Below, one piece after another: positions 45,158-54,062 of a stretch of 64,000 nt of DNA. The position numbers and the translations under genes are program-made. The notes beneath the pieces are model-generated. The model saw only the letters and a list, made by a program, of their open reading frames with translations. It searched no databases and had not been told where the DNA came from. The stretch is from positions 1-64,000 of the forward strand of contig SCRM01000002.1 in the NCBI GenBank assembly GCA_004298045.1, read 5' to 3'. The stretch comes from Rhodanobacter sp. GTDB taxonomy: Bacteria > Pseudomonadota > Gammaproteobacteria > Xanthomonadales > Rhodanobacteraceae. Every line of letters begins with the position of its first letter. The stretch's first letter is position 1.

Positions 45158-48022
45158 TCAAGCATCCACGCCGATGGTCGGCGCAAACGCAAACCCCAAT
45201 TCGTTCGTGACCGCCACCACCCGCTGCGCCAGCGCCTCCAGCTCGGCGCTGCGCGGCGCCACCCGCGAGCGGCCATCCAGCGTGCATTGCAGTGCGCGCT
45301 GCAGCAGCGTCGCGTGCGCGCCGGCCAGTGTGTCGGTCTGGACCATGGTCAGCAACCCGGCTTCACGGCAGGCGCGCAGCAGGCCACTGTTCGCGGTGGA
45401 AGCCAGCAGCTCCGGGTACTGCGCGGCATGCGCCAGCACCAGACCCTGCAGCGCAAACGCGATGTCGAGCAGGGTGCCGTAGCCCTGCTTGAGATCGAGC
45501 TGGGCGGCGTCGGAGCGGTCCCGTTGCGCGCGCCAGCGACGGCGCATCTCGCTCACTTCGGCCAGCACCCGCGCGGTGTCGCGCGGCGCGCCGAGGATCG
45601 CACGCCGCACCTCGGCCAGCCGCTCGCCAAGCGCGGCGTCGCCGGCCACCGGGCGCGCGCGCAGCAAGGCCTGGTGCTCCCACGTCCACGCCCGGCTTTG
45701 CTGATAGGCCACGAAGGCGTCGAAGCTGCTCACCAAAAGGCCTTTGGAACCGTCCGGACGCAGGCGCGTGTCCACCTCGTACAGGTGGCCCGCGCGGGTG
45801 GAAACGGCAAGCCAGTTCATCACCCGCTGCGCGAGGCGCTGGTACCAGCGCACGCCTTCGATCGGGCGCTCTCCATCACTCGTCGCCCGGGCGCGCTCGC
45901 CGTCGTAGACGAACACCAGGTCGAGATCGGACGCAAAACCCAGCTCCTGTCCGCCGAGGCTGCCATAACCCAGCACCGCGAAGCCGAGGCCTGCGCCGGG
46001 CAGGCTGCCGTGCTGCGCCGCCAACTCGCGCGCGGCGAGCCGGGTGATCGCACCCACCACCGACTCGGCCAGCGCCGCCAGCCGGCGCGCGGTGGCCGCA
46101 GCGTCGGCACGGCCATCGTTGAACGCGAGGCCCAGCCGGAACGCGGTGGACGACTGGAACTCGTTGATCCGCTCCAGCTCCTGCTCGGTGCCGTGGTCGT
46201 CCAGCGCCGCCAGTACGCGGACGATTTCGGCGGCGATGTCGGCCCGCCGCAATGGCAACTGGTCGATGCGTGGGTCGAGCACGTCATCCAGCAGCAACGG
46301 CTGGGCGATCACCTGCTCGGCCAAGAGGCCGCTGCCGGCAAACACGTCGGCCAGCCGCTTGCGCGCCGCCGGCTGTTCTTCCAGCAAGGCCAGATAGGAG
46401 GATCGCCGCGCCACCGCCTGCACCAGCCGGCACAGGCGCAGCAGGCAGGCGACCGGTGCGGCACTGTCGCGCGCGGCGCCAATCAGCTGCGGCATCAGGT
46501 GGTCGAGTCGTTCGCGCGCGCGCGCCGACATGCCGCGCACCGACCCCGCCAGCGGTAGTTTGCCGAGCGCATCCGCCACGCCTTCGCCGGGCACGAAGCC
46601 GCTGGCGGCCAGCGTGCCGGCCGCCAGCGAGGCGTCGCACGCCGCCTGCCACAGCGCAGTATCGGCAGCCGGCGCGCCGGTGGTGTGCCCGCCGTGCGGC
46701 ATCAGCGCTTCGGCAAACTCCTCGGCGACGATCCCGCGGTGTCGCGCCAACGTTTCCGCCAACGCTTCCCACCCAGGCCAGCCCAACCCCAGCGCGATGC
46801 GCTCACGGCTCAGCGCATCGTCGGGAATGTCGTGGGTTTGCGCGTCGCGCAGCATTTGCAGGCGGTTTTCCAGCCGGCGCAAAAACACGTACGCCTCGCG
46901 CAGCACCTTGGCGCGCGCCGCCGGAATGTGCCCGCGCGCCGCGCATACGGTGAGCGCCGGCAACAGGCCGCGCACGCGCAGCGCCGGCTCGCGGCCGCCG
47001 CGAATGAGCTGGTTGAGCTGCACGATGAATTCGATCTCGCGGATGCCGCCCGATCCAAGTTTGATGTTGCCGGAGAGGTCCTTGCGCGCAACCTCGGCGT
47101 CGATCAGCGCCTTCATTTCGCGCAGGCCGGCAAACGCGGTGTAGTCGAGGTACTTGCGATAGATGAACGGCCGCAGGAGTTCCTGCAACTGCTTGCCGGC
47201 GAGTGCCCCACCGGCAACCACGCGCGCCTTGATCCACGCGTAGCGCTCCCAGTCGCGGCCTTCGCGCTGGTAGTACTGCTCGATCGCCGCAAACGACAGC
47301 GCAAGGCGTCCGGCGTTGCCGAACGGACGCAGACGCAAATCCACCCGCGCGCAGATGCCGTCGCGCGTGGGCTCGGCCAGCAGGCGCACCAGTTGGCGCC
47401 CGAGGCGCACGAAATACTCGCCGTTGTCGAGCGCGCGCGCGCCGTCGCTTTGCCCGCCGTGCGGATAGGCGAACATGAGGTCGATGTCGGAGGAAAAATT
47501 GAGCTCGGCGCCGCCGAGCTTGCCGAAGCCGACCACGATCAGACGCTGCGCCTCGCCGGTGCGGCTGCGCGGCGTGCCGTAGCGCGCGGTGGTGGCGCGC
47601 TCGGACCAGGCCAGCGCGCGATCCAGCAGCACCTCGTACAGCACGCTGGTGGCAGACAGCGTCTCGGGCAGCTCGTCCAGCTGGTTGACGTCGCGAAACA
47701 CCAGCCGCAACGCTTCGGCATGGCGAAAGCGCCGCAGCGTTGCCATCGCCTGCGCCTCGTCCTCGGCCAACTTGAGCGTCTCCGCCCGCGGCCCCGCATC
47801 GGCGCTGGCGCGCAGGCGCTCGATCCCGGCCGGCGCCAGCAGCTGCGGCTGGGCACGCCATGCCTCGAAGGCAAAATCGCTGGCCAGCAGGGTGGCGCGA
47901 ATGCGCTCGGCGACGCCGGCGTCATCGTGCAACGGCACGCCGGCTGCGCGGCAGCGCGCCGCAAGCTCGGCGTAACGATCGTCGACCAGCGCCTGCAGTT
48001 CGGGGGTGGCGGTAACGGGCAT
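45158..48022 (-). CDS. glnE: Glutamine synthetase adenylyltransferase/deadenylylase
   Basis: 954 residues from the ATG at 48022. GlnE adds and removes AMP on glutamine synthetase under PII control. Two nucleotidyltransferase domains are present with the GSxxxxxxxxSDxD-type motif: GFGKLGGAELNFSSDIDLMF (N-terminal, deadenylylase) and GYGSLGGQELGFASDLDLVF (C-terminal, adenylylase). An upstream ATG at 48073 adds 17 residues; the shorter form starting MPVTATPELQALV is closer to xanthomonad GlnE. Neither start has a strong ribosome site. A palindrome lies upstream at 48082-48096. Confidence 0.94.
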   Translation of the reverse strand: MPVTATPELQALVDDRYAELAARCRAAGVPLHDDAGVAERIRATLLASDFAFEAWRAQPQLLAPAGIERLRASADAGPRAETLKLAEDEAQAMATLRRFRHAEALRLVFRDVNQLDELPETLSATSVLYEVLLDRALAWSERATTARYGTPRSRTGEAQRLIVVGFGKLGGAELNFSSDIDLMFAYPHGGQSDGARALDNGEYFVRLGRQLVRLLAEPTRDGICARVDLRLRPFGNAGRLALSFAAIEQYYQREGRDWERYAWIKARVVAGGALAGKQLQELLRPFIYRKYLDYTAFAGLREMKALIDAEVARKDLSGNIKLGSGGIREIEFIVQLNQLIRGGREPALRVRGLLPALTVCAARGHIPAARAKVLREAYVFLRRLENRLQMLRDAQTHDIPDDALSRERIALGLGWPGWEALAETLARHRGIVAEEFAEALMPHGGHTTGAPAADTALWQAACDASLAAGTLAASGFVPGEGVADALGKLPLAGSVRGMSARARERLDHLMPQLIGAARDSAAPVACLLRLCRLVQAVARRSSYLALLEEQPAARKRLADVFAGSGLLAEQVIAQPLLLDDVLDPRIDQLPLRRADIAAEIVRVLAALDDHGTEQELERINEFQSSTAFRLGLAFNDGRADAAATARRLAALAESVVGAITRLAARELAAQHGSLPGAGLGFAVLGYGSLGGQELGFASDLDLVFVYDGERARATSDGERPIEGVRWYQRLAQRVMNWLAVSTRAGHLYEVDTRLRPDGSKGLLVSSFDAFVAYQQSRAWTWEHQALLRARPVAGDAALGERLAEVRRAILGAPRDTARVLAEVSEMRRRWRAQRDRSDAAQLDLKQGYGTLLDIAFALQGLVLAHAAQYPELLASTANSGLLRACREAGLLTMVQTDTLAGAHATLLQRALQCTLDGRSRVAPRSAELEALAQRVVAVTNELGFAFAPTIGVDA

Positions 48023-48081
48023 GCCGGCATTGTGCCGCAAAGCGTTTGCCGGCTTGGCCTGATCTTTATCCATGACAACGG

Positions 48082-48096
48082 CATGAACGGTTCATG
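48082..48096. promoter_or_regulatory. Palindrome in the glnE / sulfatase divergent promoter region
   Basis: CATGAAC-G-GTTCATG is a perfect 7-base inverted repeat around one central base, in the 103-base space between two divergent starts. Its size and position suit a dimeric repressor or activator site. No known consensus (NtrC, Fur, LexA) is matched by eye. Confidence 0.45.
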
Positions 48097-48125
48097 TCAG
48101 TATCGTTACGCTGCCCTTCCGCTTC

Positions 48126-50060
48126 ATGACCCGCCGAGCCCTGCTCGCACGACCCGGTAATGCCATGACCCCATCGCTTGCCACACGCCTGCGTCCGCTG
48201 TTGCCCCTCACCCAGGTGCTCGCCGGTGCGCTGGCGTTCGTGCTGCTGACCGGCCTCGTCGATGGCGGCGTAGGCGTGCTGCCGTGGCGGCTGCTGGATC
48301 AGGCGCGCTATCCGCTGGCCAATGCCCTGCCGGGTCTGCTGCTGGCGGGCCTCCTGCTGGTGGCGACGCGGCGCCTGCTGCTGGCGTTCGGCCTCGCATT
48401 CCTGCTGCAGGGGGTGGTCTACGCGGTCAACGCGCTCAAGGTGGCCAACCTCGGCGTGCCGTTGCTGCCAGCCGATTTCCAGATGGTGGGCCAATTGCGC
48501 CGCGGCGGCTGGCACCTTTTGGCGGGGTACCTGCCGGGCAGTCCGTGGCCATGGCTGGCACTGCTGGCGACCAGCATCATTGCCGTGCTGGCGTGGCAAC
48601 ACGAACCGGCGCTGTGCGCCCGGCGCACCGGCGGCAAACGGCTCCTGGCGGGCGGCATGCTGGGGCTGGCGCTGGGCAGCCTGCTCGGCGGCTGGGGTGG
48701 CTGGACCAGGCTCTACAACGGCAGCGTGTTGTGGTTGGAGCCGTGGTCGGCCAGCGCCACCCGCGTGCAGTCCGGCCTCATCAGCGAGCTGCTGCTGTTC
48801 CGCCAGCAGTATGCGCAGAAGAAACTGCGCCCCGACCGCGCCATCGCACAACAACTGATCGACCAATCCACGCCCGAGCTGCGCACCAGCCTGCTGCTGC
48901 CGACGGCGGCCGTGCTGCCCGACATCGTCGTGGTGCAGAGCGAATCCTTCTTCGACCCGCGCCGCCTGCACGGCTTCGAGGCCGCCGATCTCACGCCCAA
49001 CCTCGATCGTCTTGCCGCACGCGGCGCCAGCGGCGCACTGCACGTGCCGACCTTTGGCGGCGGCACCATCCGCACCGAGTTCGAGATGCTCACCGGGCTG
49101 TCGCTGCGCTACTTCGACACGCTGCAGTTTCCCTACCTGCAGATGAGCCACCAGCGCGTGCCAAGTCTGGTGCAGGTACTGGCGGCGCACGGCTACGCCA
49201 CCACCGCGCTGCACGGCAACGACCCCGGTTTCTGGAACCGCACCACGGCGTTCAAGACGCTGGGGTTCGAGCGCTTCGTGTCGCAAGCGGCGTTCCCCGC
49301 CAACGCGCCGAACGACGGCAAATACATGGCGGATCGCGCATTGACCGACGAGATTGCGCAGCAGCTCAAGGACGACGGCCCGCCGCAATTCGTGTTCGCG
49401 ATCAGCATCGAGGCGCATGGCCCGTACGATGTCGACCCCGCCGACACTGCCGCGCGCGACGCGATCGAAGTGCCGGCAGCCATCGTCGGCAAGGATCGCG
49501 TCGAGCTGCAGAATTACCTCCACCACCTGCGCCACGCCGACGCCGAACTCGGGCGGCTGGCCGACCTGCTCGCGCGGCGCACGCGCCCGACCCTGCTGCT
49601 GTTCTACGGCGACCACCTGCCGGGGTTGGCGGGGAGCTACCGCACGCTGGGTTTCGTCGATGGCGGCGACATGCTGGTGCAGCCTAGCCATTGGCTGCTG
49701 GTGGATGTCCACGCGCAGGCGCCGGCCACCCAGGCGGATACCGCTGCCTGGCTGCTGCCGGGCAAGCTGCTGGCCACGGCCGGCATCCACGACGATCCCT
49801 ACTTTGCGCTGACCACGCTGGTCGGCCCGGAGCTGGCCGCGCTTACTCGTGCCCCCGGCAGCCCCGACCGCCCCGGTGCGCGCACCGGCGCCATGCTGCG
49901 CAATCTCGACCAGCCAATGGCCAGCATCCAGCAGCTGCGCCTCGCGCACAAACTCGATCCGCTGCTGGCGCACGTCCGCGAAGGGTCGCCCAACGAACGG
50001 CTTGCCCATTCGCTGGACGCGACCCCGGCTCCACTGCCGCAGGCGCAGCTGATGCGCTGA
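48126..50060 (+). CDS. LTA synthase-like sulfatase/phosphoglycerol transferase
   Basis: 644 residues (631 if the ATG at 48165 is used; neither has a clear ribosome site). Four to five N-terminal membrane helices (20-180) precede a sulfatase-fold domain: VVVQSESFFDPRRL (metal-binding glutamate), PTFGGGTIRTEFEML (nucleophile threonine) and FYGDHLPGL near the end (Asp/His metal ligands). In Gram-negatives such enzymes transfer phosphoglycerol or phosphoethanolamine to periplasmic glucans or LPS (OpgB-like). The exact acceptor is unknown. Confidence 0.88.
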   Translation: MTRRALLARPGNAMTPSLATRLRPLLPLTQVLAGALAFVLLTGLVDGGVGVLPWRLLDQARYPLANALPGLLLAGLLLVATRRLLLAFGLAFLLQGVVYAVNALKVANLGVPLLPADFQMVGQLRRGGWHLLAGYLPGSPWPWLALLATSIIAVLAWQHEPALCARRTGGKRLLAGGMLGLALGSLLGGWGGWTRLYNGSVLWLEPWSASATRVQSGLISELLLFRQQYAQKKLRPDRAIAQQLIDQSTPELRTSLLLPTAAVLPDIVVVQSESFFDPRRLHGFEAADLTPNLDRLAARGASGALHVPTFGGGTIRTEFEMLTGLSLRYFDTLQFPYLQMSHQRVPSLVQVLAAHGYATTALHGNDPGFWNRTTAFKTLGFERFVSQAAFPANAPNDGKYMADRALTDEIAQQLKDDGPPQFVFAISIEAHGPYDVDPADTAARDAIEVPAAIVGKDRVELQNYLHHLRHADAELGRLADLLARRTRPTLLLFYGDHLPGLAGSYRTLGFVDGGDMLVQPSHWLLVDVHAQAPATQADTAAWLLPGKLLATAGIHDDPYFALTTLVGPELAALTRAPGSPDRPGARTGAMLRNLDQPMASIQQLRLAHKLDPLLAHVREGSPNERLAHSLDATPAPLPQAQLMR

Positions 50061-50112
50061 GCCGTGAAGAGGCGCGTGGGCGACCACCCGCACGCGCCGA
50101 TACAATCGCCCC

Positions 50113-50574
50113 ATGCTCAACAACGACATCCTGCGCGGCGTGCGCTACATGCTCGATCTGCCGGACGGCAAGCTCGTTCACATCATCGGGCAGGCCGGGC
50201 TTGCCGTGGACGCCAACGATGTCGCTGCCTGGCTCCAGCGCGAGGACGAACCCGGCTACCGCGACTGCCCCGACCAGGCGCTGGCGCATTTTCTCGACGG
50301 GCTGATCGTGCACCTGCGCGGTCGCGACGAAAGCCGACCGCCGCAGCCAGTGGCCAGGCGCGTCGGCAACAACCTGGTGCTGAAAAAGCTGCGGGTGGCC
50401 TTTGAGCTGCGCGACGACGACCTGCACGCGATCCTCGCGACGGCGGGCTTTCCGCTGTCCAAGCCGGAGCTGTCGGCGCTGTTCCGCAAGCCCGGCCATC
50501 CCAACTACCGCCCGTGCGGCGACCAATTGCTGCGACATTTTTTGCGCGGCCTGACCCAGCGCCTGCGGAGCTGA
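50113..50574 (+). CDS. yehS: DUF1456 family protein (YehS-like)
   Basis: 153 residues made of two DUF1456 repeats (about 1-65 and 84-150), each starting NNxLRxxRxxxxL-like: NNDILRGVRYML and NNLVLKKLRVAFEL. Function unknown. A TACAAT hexamer sits only 6 bases before the ATG at 50113, so the mRNA may be leaderless. The DUF456 gene starts 2 bases after the stop. Confidence 0.92.
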   Translation: MLNNDILRGVRYMLDLPDGKLVHIIGQAGLAVDANDVAAWLQREDEPGYRDCPDQALAHFLDGLIVHLRGRDESRPPQPVARRVGNNLVLKKLRVAFELRDDDLHAILATAGFPLSKPELSALFRKPGHPNYRPCGDQLLRHFLRGLTQRLRS

Positions 50575-50576
50575 CG

Positions 50577-51065
50577 ATGCTGTTCGATCTGGCCTTCTAC
50601 ACCCTGGGTGCGCTGCTGATCGTCGGCGGGCTGGTCGGCACCGTGTTGCCGGCGCTGCCGGGCATCCCGATGGTGTTTGGCGGCATCTGGCTGATTGCGG
50701 CGGTGGACAACTACCAGCATCTCGGGCTGTGGTGGCTGCTCTTCATCGGTGCGCTGGGCGCCTTCGGCGTGCTGGTCGATTTCGTCGCCGGCACGCTCGG
50801 CGCCAAACGCGTCGGTGCCAGCAAGCGCGCGTTGTGGGGCGCCACGCTCGGCACCTTCCTCGGCATGTTTTTCGGCATCCCCGGCATCCTGATCGGACCG
50901 TTTGCCGGCGCCCTGATCGGCGAGCTGTCCTCAGGTACCAGCGTGCTGCGCAGCGCCAACGTGGGCGCGGCCACCTGGGTCGGCCTGCTCGCCGGGGCCC
51001 TGGTGAAACTGGTGATTTCGCTGGTGATGGTCGGTCTGTTCGGCCTGGCCATGCTGATGGGCTAG
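50577..51065 (+). CDS. DUF456 membrane protein
   Basis: 162 residues with four to five hydrophobic segments. The Gly-rich pattern VGTVLPALPGIPMVFGGIWL (22-41), GAKRVGASKRALWGATLG and FFGIPGILIGPFAGALIGEL is typical of DUF456. No function is established. ATG at 50577, 2 bases after the DUF1456 stop, so cotranscribed. Confidence 0.9.
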   Translation: MLFDLAFYTLGALLIVGGLVGTVLPALPGIPMVFGGIWLIAAVDNYQHLGLWWLLFIGALGAFGVLVDFVAGTLGAKRVGASKRALWGATLGTFLGMFFGIPGILIGPFAGALIGELSSGTSVLRSANVGAATWVGLLAGALVKLVISLVMVGLFGLAMLMG

Positions 51066-51074
51066 GAGCCGCCT

Positions 51075-51734
51075 CTAGGCTACCGGCAGCACGTAGAACA
51101 AGACTGCAAAGTAATGCAGCACGCTGCCCGCCAGCACGAAGGCGTGCCACAGCGCATGCTGGAACGGCAGTCGGCGCCACAGGTAGAACGGTACGCCCAA
51201 GGTATAGGCCAGGCCGCCGGCAATCAGCAGCGTCATGCCGCCGGTTTGCAGCTCGGCGGCCAGCGGCTTGAACGCGAGCATGCCGATCCAGCCCATGCCG
51301 ACGTAAAGCAGCACGGCAAGCGAGCGGTAGCGGCGAAACCAGCCGAGTTCCAGTACGCTGCCAACCACCGCCAACGTCCACACCGCCGCAAACAGGCCCC
51401 AGCCCCACGCACCGGAAAGCGCCATCAGCGTGAACGGCGTGTAGGTGCCGGCAATCAGCAGGTAGATCGCGATGTGGTCCAGCGTGCGCAGCACCGGCTT
51501 GGCGCGCATCAGCGGAATGGCGTGGTACAGCGTGGAGGCGGTGTACAAAAGGATCAGCGTGGCGCCATACACCGCGCTCGCCGTCACCGCGCGCGCGCCG
51601 CCGTGCAGCGCGGCAAACGCCACCAACGTGGTCAACCCGCCAATGCTGAGCACAATGCCGATGCCATGCAGCACGCAGCTGGCAAGTTCGTCGCCGCGGC
51701 GGTAGCGCGGCAAGGCAAGCGTGGCGGTGGTCAT
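51075..51734 (-). CDS. Hemolysin III family (YqfA/PAQR-like) membrane protein
   Basis: 219 residues with seven predicted membrane helices. The PAQR-type residues are visible: SVYGATLILLYTASTLYHAI-like segment (HxxS pattern: SASAVYGA...YTASTLYHA), LDHIAIYLLIAGTYTP (about 103-118) and the terminal HALWHAFVLAGSVLHYFAV with the metal-binding histidines. Despite the name, bacterial members are mostly not toxins. Start ATG 51734; an upstream extension to 51809 is not supported. Confidence 0.93.
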   Translation of the reverse strand: MTTATLALPRYRRGDELASCVLHGIGIVLSIGGLTTLVAFAALHGGARAVTASAVYGATLILLYTASTLYHAIPLMRAKPVLRTLDHIAIYLLIAGTYTPFTLMALSGAWGWGLFAAVWTLAVVGSVLELGWFRRYRSLAVLLYVGMGWIGMLAFKPLAAELQTGGMTLLIAGGLAYTLGVPFYLWRRLPFQHALWHAFVLAGSVLHYFAVLFYVLPVA

Positions 51735-51884
51735 GGTCGCTCCGGCCAAGAGTGGCGAGACATCGAAAGGCCACCATACCGAACCGAACGGCGTGCCGCC
51801 AGCGCGCAAGTCAAACGCTCGTGTGAAAACCGCTTCACCGCGCCTGCACGCGGCGTGGATGCACGGCCGCGCAGATTATCAGCA

Positions 51885-51945
51885 CGGGTGTTTTCCCATT
51901 CCCCGACACCCGCGTTACGCCCCACCTCCCCGTGGGGCTTTTTTT
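51885..51945 (+). ncRNA. Candidate small RNA with C-rich hairpin loops
   Basis: Two hairpins lie in a gene-free gap: CGGGTGT/ACACCCG (51885-51912) with loop TTTCCCATTCCCCG, and the terminator hairpin with loop CTCCCC. The terminator has no plus-strand gene in front of it (the last plus gene ended at 51065). C-rich loops are a feature of anti-Shine-Dalgarno small RNAs such as sX13 of Xanthomonas. The 5' end is unknown; GATTAT at 51874-51879 could be a -10 box. Confidence 0.35.
51919..51945 (+). terminator. Rho-independent terminator without an upstream gene
   Basis: GCCCCAC, loop CTCCCC, GTGGGGC, then seven T. It lies between the hemolysin III start (minus strand) and the cupin gene, so it ends either a small RNA or an attenuated leader of the cupin gene. 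Confidence 0.8.
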
Positions 51946-52015
51946 GGCCGGTGCTTACGGTGGTTTAACGGCGCGCATGCTCCACTGCGCCGACATATCG
52001 ACGATGGAGCCACTC

Positions 52016-52585
52016 ATGGGGCAACGCATGCATGGGCTGAAGACCTTGCGCGATATCGTGCTCGAATACGGCATGGCGGCGCACCCCGACCTTGCCGCCA
52101 TGGCGCGCGAACTCGGCCGCGTCGTGCATCGCAATGGCGCCGTCATTGCCCGCCGGCTGAACACCCTGCAACGCCATTGCGGCGTCAGCGGCTACTGGTC
52201 GCTGGCGCGCCAGCGCCAGCCTGCGCTGCACGTGGCGGTGAAGGCATGGCCCACCGGCGCGCCGGTACCGTTGTGCGGGCAGGCCGGTGACTGGGAGCTG
52301 GAGCTGGCCCTGCACGGTGCACTGGCATTGGAAACCTGGCGACGCGACCCCTTGACCGGCTCCCTGGTGGCACACGGCCGCGACTGGCTTGGTCCCGGCG
52401 ATGCGCGCTGGTTCGAGCACGACGCTGCCCTGGTGCACCGTTGCCGCAACCTGTCGCGGCGGGAAACCGCCTATACCTTGCACGTGTGCCGCAGCGCCGA
52501 CGCAAGTCACCGCGACATCCCCGGCGGCGAGACGGCAGGGTGGCTGCCACCGGCCCTTGCCGGCCCGCGTCGCATCGCCTCCTGA
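52016..52585 (+). CDS. Cysteine dioxygenase-like cupin with altered metal site
   Basis: 189 residues. The C-terminal half follows the cysteine dioxygenase cupin pattern: GDWELELALHGALALETW (91-108), DWLGPGDARWFEHDAALVHRCRNLS (iHrv.N motif, H141) and TAYTLHVC (the SLHxY segment). The paired iron ligands normally written HxH are missing: the region reads VPLCGQAG (84-91). Activity as a dioxygenase is therefore doubtful. Start chosen at 52016, with GGAG 6 bases upstream; the frame further upstream crosses a terminator. It lies 23 bases before an interrupted FAD/NAD(P)-binding gene and is probably cotranscribed with it. Confidence 0.7.
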   Translation: MGQRMHGLKTLRDIVLEYGMAAHPDLAAMARELGRVVHRNGAVIARRLNTLQRHCGVSGYWSLARQRQPALHVAVKAWPTGAPVPLCGQAGDWELELALHGALALETWRRDPLTGSLVAHGRDWLGPGDARWFEHDAALVHRCRNLSRRETAYTLHVCRSADASHRDIPGGETAGWLPPALAGPRRIAS

Positions 52586-52608
52586 CGCCCCCGCCGGACA
52601 CCGCGCCG

Positions 52609-53976
52609 ATGCATCGACGGATCGCCATCATCGGCGGTGGCGCTGCCGCCGCGACCTTGCTCGGCGAGTTGCTTGGCCGCGAGGTGCCCCAGCCACTCCA
52701 CATCGACTGGTATACAGGTACTGGCGTACCGGGCCGCGGCGTGGCCTATGCCAACCCGTCGCCCCGCCTGCTGCTCAACGTGCGCGCGGCGTCGATGGGC
52801 CTGTTTGCCGGCAAGCCGTAAGGTTTTCTCGATTTCGTGCAGCGCGCCGACGCCAGCGTGCGCGGCACCGATTTCGTGCCGCGCTGGCGTTACGGCGACT
52901 ATCTCGAAGACGAAGTGCGCCGCGCGCTGGCGCACGGCAAGGCGCGCGGCCACGACGTGCAAAGCGTGCCGCTGTGCGCCGACGCCTTGGTGCCCGAAGC
53001 CTCCGGCGTCACCGTGGTCTGTGGCGACGATGCCCGCCCCGTCGATGCCGCGGTGCTCGCCATTGGCAGCCTGCCGCCGCACCCGCTGGCCGGCGTGAGT
53101 GCCGCAGCGCGGGCCAGCGGCCGGTATGCCGTCGATCCGTGGTTGCTGCTGACGAACGAGCCCGCGCCGTCGGCCGAGGTGATCGTGATCGGCATGGGGC
53201 TGACCGCCATTGACGTGATCCTGGAGCTGGCGGCGCGTTGGCCTGACACCCGCTTCACCGCACTGTCGCGCCACGGCCACTGGCCGGAGCCACACCTGCC
53301 CACCATGGCCATCCCGAGCAACGATGGCAGCGAGCTGGTGGAAGGCTTGCTGGAAGATGCCGACCTGTGGCGCTGGATGCACCTGCTGCGCGAAACCATG
53401 GGGCTGGAAGACGACTGGCGCAGCGTATTTGACAGCCTGCGCCCCCACGCCGCACTGCTGTGGGCGCAACTGCCGAGTGCGCAACGCGCACGTTTTCTGC
53501 GCCACGCGCACTGGGCATGGGAGCGCGCCCGGCACCGCATGCCGGTGCCCGTGGTGATGGCCGTCGCCGAGCTGGAACGCAGTGGCCGCCTCACCCACCG
53601 GCGCGGCCGCGTGCGCAGCGTCGACGTCGATGCAGATGGCGCCACACTGGCGTTGACCCTGCAGGCGCCCGGCCCCGGTGCGCCGGACCAGCTGCATGCC
53701 GGCCTCGTCGTGCAGGCCACCGGCATGGCGTTCGACGCGCGCCACACCACCCACCCGCTGTTGCGCCAGATGGTGCTGAACCGCCACGTGGTGCCCGATC
53801 CGCTCGGGCTCGGACTGGTTGCCACGCCCGACTGCCGGCTATGCCATCCGGGCGGCGCGTGGCCGCACCTGTTCGCGCTCGGCAGCCTGTTGCGCGGTAC
53901 GCTGTGGGAGTCCACCGCCATGCCGGAGATCCGCCAGCAGGCGCGCGCCGTGGTCGACCAGTTGCTGGCGGACTGA
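52609..53976 (+). pseudogene. FAD/NAD(P)-binding protein gene interrupted by one in-frame TAA
   Basis: A single open frame of 456 codons if the TAA at 52819-52821 (codon 71) is ignored. Both sides are in the same frame and continue one protein: Rossmann loop IIGGGAAAATLLGE (7-20), then LLLNVRAASMGLFAGKP, stop, GFLDFVQRA. The downstream part has the second nucleotide loop VIVIGMGLTAIDVILEL and ends with a normal C-terminus. The pattern is that of the pfam13454-type FAD-NAD(P)-binding family. The family context suggests Glu or Gln in place of the stop. TAA rules out selenocysteine. Either a nonsense mutation or a sequence error; the downstream reading frame alone (from GTG 52837) lacks the dinucleotide loop. 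Confidence 0.75.
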
Positions 53977-54062
53977 GTGCGGGGAACGGATTATCCGGCC
54001 TGCGGCCACCGCCCACCGCCGACCTGCCTGTCTTCATCCGCCATGGAAGCGTTCGCCACCGC

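Noticed and set aside
51918-52015. Upstream start of the cupin gene at 51932
   Set aside because: It would lie within a strong terminator hairpin; the ATG at 52016 has a proper ribosome site.
52819-52821. In-frame stop as a selenocysteine or pyrrolysine codon
   Set aside because: The codon is TAA; recoding to Sec needs TGA and to Pyl needs TAG.
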